The notes under the pieces were generated by a model, which searched no databases, was not told where the DNA came from, and saw only the letters and a program-made list of their open reading frames with translations. From Chitinimonas_A lacunae (GTDB lineage: Bacteria; Pseudomonadota; Gammaproteobacteria; Burkholderiales; Chitinimonadaceae), in the NCBI RefSeq assembly GCF_042650885.1, contig NZ_JBHSBU010000001.1:1922001-1986000 (forward strand): a stretch of 64,000 bases of DNA. Direction: 5' to 3'. Made by a program: the position numbers and the translations under genes. Numbering within the stretch: the first letter of the stretch is position 1; each line of letters opens with the position of its first letter. Shown piece by piece: positions 52,685 to 61,322 of this stretch.

Positions 52685-53566
52685 CTAGCGTCGGATCGAC
52701 ATGGCCCGGTAGTTCACGACGCCCTTGAAACAGCCCAGCGTATAGGGAAATTCGCGGTTGATATGGTAGTGGTACTTGGTTTTGACCACGCCATCGATAT
52801 CGAGCACGGGCGCTTCATGGCCGTGGCATTCGTCGAGTTCGTCATTGCTGATCAGCCGGCCACCATGGTCGCGCGGGCCGTAGATAAAGAAGCCGTCGAG
52901 CGCCACCCCGACCAAGGGCGAATGTTGATCCGCCTCGCCTTGCGGCAGGCAGGGGGAATCGTGGTGGTAGTGGTAGAGACCGCTTTGTTGCGGATGACCT
53001 TCGCAACTATCGAGCACTTCATGGGCGACGGCATCGCGGTTGTCAGCGTCGAGCGCGTTGAAGAATACCGCCCCGGTAATGGCCAGCCCGATCGGCCCGC
53101 CCGGCAGACAGGATGGCTTGGCAGCCACCTGGGGAGCGCTTGGGATGGTCAGGGTCATCACCTGGGCGGAAATCGAATTGGGATTACGGTCGTATCTGGC
53201 CGCCTCGCTGCCTGCGGCAATCGGAAATACGCCCGTACCGTGCAGCGGCAGTGCATTGCCTTCGACCCGGAAAACTCCATCACCTACCGTCGCTCCCAAG
53301 CCGCCCGACCAGGCAACCGAGCCTTCCACGACGGGTTTGTCAGCAAAATAGATCGTGCCATCAGGCCCGAGCCACGGCCGGCTCAGGGACTGGCCGAGCG
53401 TTGTGCCACGACAGGCGTAGAGGCTGTTGCGCGCCGGGGCATCGATGCGGCGACTGTCGATGGCGCCCTTGGCAGTGGCTTTCTGCGTCTTCAGCGACTC
53501 ATGGGCCTGCGCGGCCGGCAGCGCGGCGCAAAGCAGGGACAAAGCGAGAACGGCAACGGGTTTCAT
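52685..53566 (-). CDS. YHYH domain secreted protein
   Basis: The 293-aa protein has a signal peptide (VLALSLLCAALPAAQAHE) and the YHYH signature twice: LYHYHHDSPCL and KYHYHINREFPYTLGCF. Between them is LVGVALDGFFIYGPRDHGG (GxxxDGFxIYGP), conserved in the family, and an EVLDSCEGH motif. Some eukaryotic and bacterial members are metal-binding, but function is not established. Paired Cys (SLYACRG, KPSCLPG, DSCEGH, LGCF) fit an oxidising compartment. ATG 53566 gives the signal peptide. Confidence 0.9.
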   Translation of the reverse strand: MKPVAVLALSLLCAALPAAQAHESLKTQKATAKGAIDSRRIDAPARNSLYACRGTTLGQSLSRPWLGPDGTIYFADKPVVEGSVAWSGGLGATVGDGVFRVEGNALPLHGTGVFPIAAGSEAARYDRNPNSISAQVMTLTIPSAPQVAAKPSCLPGGPIGLAITGAVFFNALDADNRDAVAHEVLDSCEGHPQQSGLYHYHHDSPCLPQGEADQHSPLVGVALDGFFIYGPRDHGGRLISNDELDECHGHEAPVLDIDGVVKTKYHYHINREFPYTLGCFKGVVNYRAMSIRR

Positions 53567-53797
53567 GATGGGCTCCAGGCGGGGGACACGCCCAGTATCG
53601 ACCTGGAGTATGCTCTGCCCGGAGCTGGCGACATCGGCAGCAACGGCTGAAACAATTTATTTACGTTTGTCCACACTATGGCCGGAACCTGCCATTTTCC
53701 GTTCGCAATGTGCAAACATCCGTCAGCGGCAACGGAACCGGACCGACCTCCCAGCAGTCACATGCGGCGGCGACTTGCCCGATGAAACTTCGCCAAA

Positions 53798-53860
53798 TAC
53801 TTTATTTATTTTATTTATACGGCCTGGATACTTGCATTATTTTTGCAGGTATTTTTCCAA
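53798..53860 (+). repeat. Dispersed intergenic element, copy 13 (TTGCA/TTGCA type)
   Basis: CTTTATTTAT block, 21-nt spacer, TTGCA at 53832-53836 and TTGCA at 53843-53847, then GGTATTTTTCC. It lies 37 bp before the TonB-like start and in the same direction. Confidence 0.7.
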
Positions 53861-53896
53861 TCAACCTTGGACCCGGCAGAACCGCCCATCGTCTCC

Positions 53897-54562
53897 ATGG
53901 CTTATCCAGCACTAGACCCGACTTCCGGCCCTGCTCCGCTATCGCTGCGGCGGGTGGCGATCTTTCTCGGATTGTCGGTGCTGGTCCACGGCCTGCTGCT
54001 GCTATGGCGACCGCCGGAGCCTTCCGCTCCACCCAAACCCGGCCTGACTTCGCTACAGGTGCAATTGCAACGGTTGGCCGAACCGACCGTGGTACCGCCA
54101 CCGCCGCCAGCCAAGCGTCCGCCGCCACCTCCACCGCCCAAGGCCCCGCCACGCAAACACCCGCCGCCGGCAACCGAACGGAAAAAGACTTCCGCCGCCC
54201 CTACCGCGCCACCATCCGCCACGCCCGCCGCGGCACCAATGAGCGTGCCCGCCAGCACCAACGAGACCTTCACGATCAGTGCTCCAGCGGCCACGTCCTC
54301 CACCGAGACTTCCACGTCAGGCCGGCTCGACTTGGAGGGCGCCCGTCAAATGGCTCGCGATATCGACCGCAACCGGCGCGATAAGCCGGCGCCAGGCCAT
54401 CCGGCACTGGCCCAACAACAGTCCGAACAAGAAACCGCGATGGCGCGCTCGATCAATAAGGCCGCCCGGCCGGACTGCCGTGAAGCCTATGCCGGCATGG
54501 GCCTGTTGGCGGCCCCGATGCTGATCAAGGATGGGGTGACCGATAAGGGCTGCAAGTGGTAA
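53897..54562 (+). CDS. TonB-like inner-membrane protein without canonical C-terminal domain
   Basis: The 221-aa protein has a short cytoplasmic start, one membrane helix (VAIFLGLSVLVHGLLLLW) and a long Pro/Lys-rich periplasmic spacer (VVPPPPPAKRPPPPPPPKAP), the layout of TonB. The C-terminus (RPDCREAYAGMGLLAAPML, then IKDGVTDKGCKW) lacks the YP..A...G..G TonB fold and instead carries a conserved-looking two-Cys motif seen in TonB-like proteins of betaproteobacteria. No exbB/exbD is adjacent. It may be an adaptor energised by another motor. ATG 53897 is listed; a TTG at 53843 is less likely. Confidence 0.8.
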   Translation: MAYPALDPTSGPAPLSLRRVAIFLGLSVLVHGLLLLWRPPEPSAPPKPGLTSLQVQLQRLAEPTVVPPPPPAKRPPPPPPPKAPPRKHPPPATERKKTSAAPTAPPSATPAAAPMSVPASTNETFTISAPAATSSTETSTSGRLDLEGARQMARDIDRNRRDKPAPGHPALAQQQSEQETAMARSINKAARPDCREAYAGMGLLAAPMLIKDGVTDKGCKW

Positions 54563-54615
54563 GGCGACTTCGCGTCCCGAGCCATACGGCGGACCTCTCC
54601 CGTGCTTGAGGCGCC

Positions 54616-55248
54616 CTAGTCCGGCTCTCCCGCCGTCTTGTCACAGCCATAGCAACTCAGGAACATCTCGACACAGCCATCGATCACCCGCGTCTGCGCA
54701 GCTTGGTCGAGTGGCGGCTGGCCCAGCGCAAGTTGCGGCCAGAAGGCAAAGGATTTCAGCAGACCTTGCAGTTGCTGTGCGGCAAAGACCGGATCGAGCG
54801 GCTTCAAACGGCCATCCGCTGCCGCATCGCGTACCCAGCGCCCGACCGCCTCCTCCTTCTCATCGAGCCGCGTCACCATTTCGCGCGCCCGCTCCGGGCT
54901 ATGCATCATCTCGGCAATGGCGACCCGCACAAGGCCCAGGAAGTGTTCGTCATGGAGCAGCCGCATCTTCTGCCATAACAGCTCACGCAACTGCTCGGCC
55001 AACGGTCGGTCGGGCTGGTAGCTCAGATCGATACGCGCCAGGCTAAGCCGCCACAGCTGGGCCATGATCTCGGCGAACAGCTCATCCTTGCTGGGGAAAT
55101 GGTTGTAGACCGTGCGCTTTGACACGCCGGCACGCAGGGCGACCTTATCCATGCTGGTGCCTTGAAAACCGTTTTCGCGAAATTCGGCGATGGCGGCATG
55201 CAAGATGGCTTCGTGCTTCTGGTCGGTCAGGCGGATAGACGAGGACAT
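54616..55248 (-). CDS. TetR-family repressor divergent from the metallo-beta-lactamase gene
   Basis: The 210-aa protein has a TetR helix-turn-helix at about 13-60 (EAILHAAIAEFRENGFQGTS, MDKVALRAGVSKRTVYNHFP) and a C-terminal domain of the AefR-like/TetR_C_33 type (LGLVRVAIAEMMHSPERARE). It is read away from the metallo-beta-lactamase-fold gene, and two matching palindromes lie in the 102 bp between them, so it probably represses both genes until a ligand binds. Confidence 0.92.
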   Translation of the reverse strand: MSSSIRLTDQKHEAILHAAIAEFRENGFQGTSMDKVALRAGVSKRTVYNHFPSKDELFAEIMAQLWRLSLARIDLSYQPDRPLAEQLRELLWQKMRLLHDEHFLGLVRVAIAEMMHSPERAREMVTRLDEKEEAVGRWVRDAAADGRLKPLDPVFAAQQLQGLLKSFAFWPQLALGQPPLDQAAQTRVIDGCVEMFLSCYGCDKTAGEPD

Positions 55249-55279
55249 GGCGGCCGGGAAAAGCGGAAAACGAAAATAT

Positions 55280-55295
55280 TACACTGATCAGTTTA
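55280..55295. promoter_or_regulatory. TetR operator, site 1
   Basis: TACACTG-AT-CAGTTTA is an inverted repeat with one mismatch, 32 bp upstream of the TetR start. It shares its half-sites with site 2. Confidence 0.75.
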
Positions 55296-55314
55296 CTTTT
55301 CCAAAAAGCAAAAC

Positions 55315-55330
55315 TACACTGTGCAGTGTA
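55315..55330. promoter_or_regulatory. TetR operator, site 2
   Basis: TACACTG-TG-CAGTGTA is a perfect 7-2-7 inverted repeat, 20 bp before the metallo-beta-lactamase-fold start and 35 bp from site 1. Confidence 0.8.
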
Positions 55331-55350
55331 ATTTATCCCAGGATCAGCGC

Positions 55351-56427
55351 ATGCCCCACCCCTTCCCTGCTCTGCGCCGTAGCCTGCTTACCGGAGTTCT
55401 CGTCGCCATGAGCTATACCAGCCTGACCGCTTGCAGCAGCCCCAGCTACCCCGAAACTTCGCACTACCGCGACGGTCGCTTTTTCAACGCCAAGGTGACG
55501 CCGGAGAAAAGCCTCGGTGAGCGGCTGGGTATCTTCTGGCGCCTGCTGTTCGACCGCCCGGTCGGGACGGTGCCGAGCCAACCCATCCCGGTGCAGACGC
55601 TGACGCGCGAAGCCTTGCTGGCAGCGCCCGAAGACAGTCTGTTCCGGCTCGGCCATTCGACCTTGCTGCTTAAGCTATCAAGTGGATTCTGGCTGACCGA
55701 CCCGGTATTTTCCGAGCGGGCCTCGCCTTTTCAGTGGATCGGTCCCAAACGCTTTCACCCAAGCCCGATCGCGCTCGATCAATTGCCGCCGCTGACCGGG
55801 GTGATTCTGTCGCATGACCATTACGACCATCTCGATCAGGACACGGTGCAACAGCTGGCTGACCAGGTGCAGTATTTCGTCGCCCCGGTGGGAGTGGGCG
55901 ACCGGCTGATCGAATGGGGCGTGCCGGCCGCCAAAGTGCGTCAGCTCGACTGGTGGCAATCGACCGAAGCGGGCGGCCTGAAACTCGTCGCCACGCCAGC
56001 CCAGCATTTCTCCGGGCGCGGCCTGCATGACCGCAATCGCACGCTGTGGACGTCTTGGGTGATCCAAAGCGGCTCGCTCAAGCTGTTTTTCAGCGGCGAC
56101 ACCGGCTATTTCGACGGGTTTCGCCAGATCGGCGAGCGCTATGGTCCGTTTGATCTGACCATGCTGGAGACCGGTGCCTACAACAGCCAATGGCCCGATG
56201 TGCATATGCAGCCGGAAGAGACGCTACAGGCCCATCTTGATCTGAAGGGACGCTGGTTGCTGCCGATCCACAACGGTACCTTCGATCTGGCCATGCATCC
56301 ATGGCAGGAGCCGTTTGAGCGGATTGCCACGCTGGCTGATCGGCAGCAGGTGGCGCTGACCACACCGCAGATGGGCCAGCGGCTCGATCTGCGCCGGCCC
56401 GAGAGCATGACGCGCTGGTGGCGCTGA
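55351..56427 (+). CDS. Metallo-beta-lactamase-fold lipoprotein (NAPE-PLD/UlaG-like)
   Basis: The 358-aa protein has a lipoprotein signal ending LTAC (Cys about 28) and a metallo-hydrolase fold: LGHSTLLLKLSSGFWLTDPV, ILSHDHYDHLDQDTV (HxHxDH motif), TPAQHFSGRGLHDRN, FFSGDTGYFDGF and LPIHNGTFDLAMHPW. This is the pattern of N-acyl-phosphatidylethanolamine phospholipase D and UlaG relatives, so a phosphodiester of a lipid-like substrate is likely; it may act in the periplasm. Regulation by the divergent TetR protein through two operators is probable. ATG 55351 follows CAGGATC. Confidence 0.92.
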   Translation: MPHPFPALRRSLLTGVLVAMSYTSLTACSSPSYPETSHYRDGRFFNAKVTPEKSLGERLGIFWRLLFDRPVGTVPSQPIPVQTLTREALLAAPEDSLFRLGHSTLLLKLSSGFWLTDPVFSERASPFQWIGPKRFHPSPIALDQLPPLTGVILSHDHYDHLDQDTVQQLADQVQYFVAPVGVGDRLIEWGVPAAKVRQLDWWQSTEAGGLKLVATPAQHFSGRGLHDRNRTLWTSWVIQSGSLKLFFSGDTGYFDGFRQIGERYGPFDLTMLETGAYNSQWPDVHMQPEETLQAHLDLKGRWLLPIHNGTFDLAMHPWQEPFERIATLADRQQVALTTPQMGQRLDLRRPESMTRWWR

Positions 56428-56450
56428 ACACACTTTGCGCCCGCCCAAAT

Positions 56451-56483
56451 AAAAACGCCCTGACCGAAGTCAGGGCGTTCTTG
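56451..56483. terminator. Bidirectional terminator between the metallo-hydrolase and SDR genes
   Basis: AACGCCCTGAC, loop CGAA, GTCAGGGCGTT with A-rich sequence to the left. It serves both convergent genes. Confidence 0.88.
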
Positions 56484-56496
56484 TCGAGGGCATGGC

Positions 56497-57237
56497 TCAG
56501 ATCACCAGACCGCCATCGACCGAGATCACGGCGCCATTGATGTAGCTGGCGTCGTCGGAGGCCAGGAAACAATAGACGCTGGCGATTTCCTCGGGCTTGG
56601 CCAGGCGGCGCATCGGCACTTTTTCCTCCATGGCCTGAATCACCTTTTCCGGCATCGACTGCAGGATCGGGGTGGCCACAAAGCCCGGGCAGACCGCGTT
56701 GGAGCGGATGCCCTTCTTGCCCAGTTCCTTGGCCCAGGTCTTGGTAAAGCCGATCACGCCGAACTTGGCGGCGGCGTAGTTGGTCTGGCCGAAATTGCCG
56801 TACAGGCCGACGACCGAGGAGGCGTTGAGGATCACACCGCTGCCCTGTTCCATCATGGTATCCACGACGGCGCGGGTGCATTGGTAGACGCCCTTGAGGT
56901 TGATATCGATGACCCGATCGAACTGCTCGTCGGTCATCTTGTAGAGTTGGGCATCGGCGACGATGCCGGCATTGTTGACCAGTACGTCGATACGACCCCA
57001 GGTGGACTTCACGCCGCTGACCATCTCGGCGATCTGCTGCTTGTCGGTGACATTGACCACATAAGCGATGGCCTCTCCACCGGCAGCGACGATCTCGTTC
57101 ACCACGCCATCGATGCCGGCGGCGTTGAGGTCGCACACCACGACCTTGGCGCCTTCCTTACCGAAACGCAGGGCGGTGGCACGGCCGATACCGCTGGCGG
57201 CGCCGGTGATAATGGTGACTTTGCCAGATAGACGCAT
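56497..57237 (-). CDS. FabG-like 3-oxoacyl reductase (SDR)
   Basis: The 246-aa classical SDR has TGAASGIG at 12-19, NNAGI at 88-92, catalytic Ser in LNASSVVGLYG, YAAAKFG (YxxxK) and PGFVATPILQ, ending in SVDGGLVI. Its length and motifs are close to FabG or acetoacetyl-CoA reductase; NADPH-dependent reduction of a 3-oxoacyl thioester is likely. GGAGC lies upstream of ATG 57237. It is followed by the shared terminator. Confidence 0.9.
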   Translation of the reverse strand: MRLSGKVTIITGAASGIGRATALRFGKEGAKVVVCDLNAAGIDGVVNEIVAAGGEAIAYVVNVTDKQQIAEMVSGVKSTWGRIDVLVNNAGIVADAQLYKMTDEQFDRVIDINLKGVYQCTRAVVDTMMEQGSGVILNASSVVGLYGNFGQTNYAAAKFGVIGFTKTWAKELGKKGIRSNAVCPGFVATPILQSMPEKVIQAMEEKVPMRRLAKPEEIASVYCFLASDDASYINGAVISVDGGLVI

Positions 57238-57564
57238 AAGAGCTCCTTTAACTGGCGCGACCGCGCCAAGAAAACAGCAACAAAGCGAAACGCGACCTCC
57301 CTTTCGGGAGGCCGCGGCTTCGTCTGCTCCATCCTTCTTCTTTGTATTCTATTCCGGGTCGGATCGCCCTTGCGGCGACCCCAAGTGGCAGGCGGCTTCA
57401 GCCGCCGACTTGGTCGCCCGACGCCTGGCGTCGGGCCGTACTGAGATTGCGCTGCACTATATACCCAAAATATTAGAGCAACAACTTTAATTTTGGGATT
57501 TTCGGCCCGCCTCAACGGGCCGTTGCGGTTTTGCCGCAGCGCTTGTCCGGATAAGCCGGACGAA
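57238..57564. other. Hairpin-rich intergenic region
   Basis: 330 bp without a gene. Inverted repeats include GGCGGCTTCAGCCGCC (57391-57406), CGACGC-CTG-GCGTCG (57419-57434), CGGCCCG-CCTCAA-CGGGCCG (57504-57523) and GTCCGG-ATAAG-CCGGAC (57546-57562). The last two may end the ABC-F transcript. None has a clear U-tract. Confidence 0.4.
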
Positions 57565-59172
57565 TTATTCGAGACCCTGGCTGGCCAGATAGTCTTCGTA
57601 GCCGCCGACGTAGTGAACGAAGCTACCATCGCCCTTGAGTTCGAGCACCTGGGTCGCCAGCGAACTGACGAACTGACGGTCGTGCGACACGAAGACCAGG
57701 GTGCCCTTGTACAGATCGAGTGCCAGGTTGAGCGATTCGATCGATTCCATATCCATATGGTTGGTCGGCTCGTCCATCAGCAGCACATTGGGCCGTTGCA
57801 GGATCAGCTTGCCGTACAGCATGCGGCCCTTTTCACCGCCCGACAGCACGCGGACCGGCTTTTTCACATCGTCGCCCGAGAACAGCAGCCGACCGAGAAT
57901 GCCACGGATGGTCTGATCGTCGTCACCGGGCTGGCCCCATTGCTTCATCCAGTCAAACAGGGTCAGATCGCTATCGAAGTCGGCTTCGTGGTCCTGGGCG
58001 AAATAGCCCACTTCGGCCTTGTCGGCCCATTTGACGAAACCGTGCTGCGGGGTGAGTTCCTTGACCAGCAGCTTCATCAGGGTCGATTTGCCGACACCGT
58101 TGCCGCCGATCACCGCAAGCTTCTGCCCCGCTTCAAAGATCAGATTGAGATTGCGCACGATCGGCGTATCGCCGTAAGCAAAGCTCAGTTCGGTGGCTTC
58201 GAACGCCTGGCGGTGCAGTTTCAGCTTGTCGTCGAACTCGAAGCGCACATAGGGGTTCTGCCGGCTCGACGGCTTGACCTCGACCATATCGGCCTTGATC
58301 TTGTCGGCCAGACGCAGCCGCGAGGTGGCCTGACGCGATTTCGACTTGTTGGCGGCAAAGCGGGCCGCGAAGGCCTGCAATTCGGCCACTTTTTCCTTGG
58401 CCTTGGCATTGGCCGACAACTGACGCTCACGCGCCTGCATGCTGGCCAGCATGTAGTCGTCGTAGTTGCCCGGGTAGAGCTGGATCGTGTTGTAGTCCAG
58501 GTCGGCCATATGGGTGCAGACTTGGTTCAGGAAGTGGCGGTCGTGCGAGATGATGATCATGGTGGAATTACGCTCGTTCAGCGTATGTTCCAGCCAGCGG
58601 ATGGTATTGATATCGAGGTTGTTGGTCGGCTCGTCGAGCAGCAGCACATCGGGGTCGGAGAACAGCGCCTGGGCCAGCAGCACCCGCAGTTTCCAGCCCG
58701 GCGCCACTTCGCTCATCGGGCCGTTGTGCAGTTCGGTCGGGATGCCCACCCCAAGCAAGAGCGCACCGGCACGCGCCTCGGCGTCATAGCCGCCCATTTC
58801 GCCGAATTTGACCTCGAGGTCGGCGGCGCGCATATAGTCATCTTCGGTCGCCTCGGGGTTGGCGTAGATGCTGTCCTTTTCGTGCATCGCCGCCCACAGC
58901 TCGGCATGGCCTTGCAGCACCACGTCGAGCACGCGCTGGTCTTCGTAGGCAAACTGGTCCTGGCGCAGCTTACCGAGCCGCACGCCCGGGTCGAGACTGA
59001 CATGGCCGTTGGACGGTTCGAGATCGCCACCGAGGATCTTCATAAAGGTAGACTTGCCTGAACCGTTGGCACCGATCAGACCGTAGCGGTTGCCCTCGCC
59101 GAACTTGACCGATACTTTCTCGAACAGCGGCTTGGCGCCGAACTGCATGGTAATGTTGGAGGTGGTGATCAC
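57565..59172 (-). CDS. ybiT: ABC-F ATPase, YbiT type
   Basis: This 535-aa cytoplasmic protein has two ABC ATPase cassettes. The first shows GLIGANGSGKSTFMKIL (Walker A), LLDEPTNNLDI (Walker B) and SHDRHF. A linker follows, and the second shows VIGGNGVGKSTLMKLL, LSGGEKGRMLYGKL and LMDEPTNHMDMESIESLN. The N-terminus (MQFGAKPLFEKVSVKFGEGN) and length match E. coli YbiT (530 aa). ABC-F proteins act on the ribosome. A GTG start at 59172 is preferred: GGGAG lies eight bases upstream and the protein then begins like YbiT. A longer version would need an unsupported start at 59223. Confidence 0.93.
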   Translation of the reverse strand: MITTSNITMQFGAKPLFEKVSVKFGEGNRYGLIGANGSGKSTFMKILGGDLEPSNGHVSLDPGVRLGKLRQDQFAYEDQRVLDVVLQGHAELWAAMHEKDSIYANPEATEDDYMRAADLEVKFGEMGGYDAEARAGALLLGVGIPTELHNGPMSEVAPGWKLRVLLAQALFSDPDVLLLDEPTNNLDINTIRWLEHTLNERNSTMIIISHDRHFLNQVCTHMADLDYNTIQLYPGNYDDYMLASMQARERQLSANAKAKEKVAELQAFAARFAANKSKSRQATSRLRLADKIKADMVEVKPSSRQNPYVRFEFDDKLKLHRQAFEATELSFAYGDTPIVRNLNLIFEAGQKLAVIGGNGVGKSTLMKLLVKELTPQHGFVKWADKAEVGYFAQDHEADFDSDLTLFDWMKQWGQPGDDDQTIRGILGRLLFSGDDVKKPVRVLSGGEKGRMLYGKLILQRPNVLLMDEPTNHMDMESIESLNLALDLYKGTLVFVSHDRQFVSSLATQVLELKGDGSFVHYVGGYEDYLASQGLE

Positions 59173-59337
59173 CGCGATGACTCCCGAATTCTGGACTAAG
59201 CCCGCCAATCGTCTTATAGACAATACGGCGACGCAAAAAAGGAAGCCGGCGGCGGGGCTGTCCCCGGCGCACGGCGTTTAGCGCGATTCTACCACACTAG
59301 CCCCCGCGAGCCGGCCACCGGTCCGGAAAGAACAAAT

Positions 59338-60882
59338 ATGTTCGATTTCAAAGGCTTGATCGACGCACTGAAACGCCGGGCCCGTGATGAGGCGCCCGGC
59401 GGTCCGTCCGCCACCCGCATGATGGCCGACCTGCCCCGCAATGAGGCGCTACAAGCCCTGGTCGAGATTGTGCGGGAACTGGCGGAACTCAACCGTAACC
59501 CCAAAGTGTCGCTTAAAGAACGCATCCGCACGGTGCTGTACTTTGACGACAAGGCCCAGCCGGTCACCCGGCTGCTGACGCGGGTCTACCGCGAAATCGA
59601 ACATATCGAAGGCGTGTCGCCGCGTCAGGTGCTGCCCGGCCTGTTGGCCTGCTGGCAGGAAATGGCGGCAGCCTACAAGCTCTGCCTCAAGCAGCACGCC
59701 GAAGCCCCGTCGCGCCAGTTTATCCCGCAGGCCGAACTGGCCACGCTGCGCGCACTCTACTATTACAGCCTGCAAGCCAAATGGGCCTATCTGCGCTATT
59801 TCGAGGTCGACCCCCGGGTCTGGCGCAATATGCACCGGCTCTATCAGGTGGCCGAGAGCGGCGGTTTTCTCGATGCCCCGATCCAGCGCTTTCCCGACGA
59901 GCCGTTCGATGTCACGGTTCGCCATAGCTATCTGCGCACCATGCTGCTGTGGCTCACCGACCCCGACCGGCGCCGACCCGAGCAGATCTGGCTGATCGAC
60001 GACTGGCTGATCGGCTGGACCGACCGGATCAAGATCGAAAAAGTGATCCGCCCGCGCGATCAGTTGTTCGCCATCAATCTCGACGACACCAAGCCGCCGA
60101 TCAAACTGCGCCGCAATATGGTGGGCGAGCGCTACCGTTATTTCACCACCGAAGGCCTGTCGGCCCATCTGGCGCAACTGGCCAAGGATGCCTATCAGGG
60201 CCAGTTCGCACCCGAGCTGGGCGACTTGCCGCCCGGCCAGGAAATCGCCGTGGCCCAGTTGCTGGCCGATCTGGCCGAACTATGGTCACGCGAAGGCCAG
60301 ATGCGCTCGCGCCGCCACGAACGCAGCGGCGCCAGCCAGCGCACGGTCGAGGTGGTACATGGCCTGGGCAGCATCTCGCGGCTGTTCGACAGCCACACCA
60401 TCGAACTGCGCGAAGGCAGCGGCCAGAGCACGCCGGAATTCGAAGAATGGGCCGTCGACGACGAATCCGCCGTCGGCTGGGGGGCCAACTACAAGGCCCG
60501 CTTTGACGACCATCTGACCGTGGGCGAGCTGATCGCCATGAAGCCCGAACCCGGCCATAAGCTGTCGGTCGGCATCGTGCGCCGGGTCAACAAGACCCGG
60601 GAAAACCGGGTCAAGGTCGGCGTCGAGAAATTCGGCGGTCAACCGGTGGTGGTGGTGCTCGAAGCCCCCGACCAGCCGACCGTCGTTGCCCTCTACAGCG
60701 CTGACGCCCCGCAGGCGCAAGGCCAGCGCTGTCTGCTGGTCAGTCGCGACTGCTACGCCCCTCAACGCGATCTCACCTTGATCGCCGGCCATAAACGCTA
60801 TCGCATCCGGCTCGGCCCGCCGCTTGAAGAATTGCCGGAGTACACCCTGTGTGGCTTCAGCGTGCTGGAAAAGCAGGGATAG
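59338..60882 (+). CDS. Conserved protein of unknown function
   Basis: The 514-aa protein lacks a signal peptide and membrane helices. Residues about 1-330 are mainly helical and Arg/Leu-rich (LPRNEALQALVEIVRELAEL, ALYYYSLQAKWAYLRYFEVD). The C-terminal 150 residues are beta-rich and have short strands like a PilZ domain (VGIVRRVNKTRENRVKVGVE, then KFGGQPVVVVL) including a RVNKTRENR segment, but the RxxxR and D/NxSxxG motifs are not both clear. A c-di-GMP-binding role is therefore only a suggestion. It stands alone, with an element copy right after it. Confidence 0.72.
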   Translation: MFDFKGLIDALKRRARDEAPGGPSATRMMADLPRNEALQALVEIVRELAELNRNPKVSLKERIRTVLYFDDKAQPVTRLLTRVYREIEHIEGVSPRQVLPGLLACWQEMAAAYKLCLKQHAEAPSRQFIPQAELATLRALYYYSLQAKWAYLRYFEVDPRVWRNMHRLYQVAESGGFLDAPIQRFPDEPFDVTVRHSYLRTMLLWLTDPDRRRPEQIWLIDDWLIGWTDRIKIEKVIRPRDQLFAINLDDTKPPIKLRRNMVGERYRYFTTEGLSAHLAQLAKDAYQGQFAPELGDLPPGQEIAVAQLLADLAELWSREGQMRSRRHERSGASQRTVEVVHGLGSISRLFDSHTIELREGSGQSTPEFEEWAVDDESAVGWGANYKARFDDHLTVGELIAMKPEPGHKLSVGIVRRVNKTRENRVKVGVEKFGGQPVVVVLEAPDQPTVVALYSADAPQAQGQRCLLVSRDCYAPQRDLTLIAGHKRYRIRLGPPLEELPEYTLCGFSVLEKQG

Positions 60883-60940
60883 AAAAAATCAGGAAAAACG
60901 TCCGCAAGACAGAATCAAAGTTAATAAAGAAATATCCTGT
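60882..60940 (-). repeat. Dispersed intergenic element, copy 14 (TTGCG/TTTCC type)
   Basis: On the minus strand: GGATATTTC block, 20-nt spacer, CTTGCG, then TTTCCTG 11 bp on and TTTTTTCTATCC. It abuts the preceding gene's stop. Confidence 0.65.
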
Positions 60941-61322
60941 TTTAGGACACCCCTCTCTCACAACCACCTCCAGATCGGCCATGACGTCCCCCTCAGACGC
61001 CATGGCCGCCCGGCCCCCTTAAACGCTGGCGCATCGCCAGACAATCCGGCGTTGCATCTGACCTTCAAAGCCCAGGCGCCTAACCCTCAGCCAGTCTCAG
61101 CCGTGACGCCGATTTGAACGGACATAGCTCACAAAAAATCCGGCAAGACCTCTGCCAGCTCCTTATTCCTGTAATAAAGAAATCTCCAGCTTCCCGCTGC
61201 CGCCTTATCAGCGTTACCACCACGGCGGACGCCACATCAGCCAAAACAGCGTGCTGTCCCGTAGCGGCGGCACGCTGGCGGGTCGGCTATGCTGACTGGA
61301 CATCGTTGCAATTTATGGAGTC
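60941..61322. other. Intergenic region before the last binding-protein gene
   Basis: 380 bp in which I see no gene. TTATGGAG before 61323 contains the ribosome-binding site of the next gene. Confidence 0.4.
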
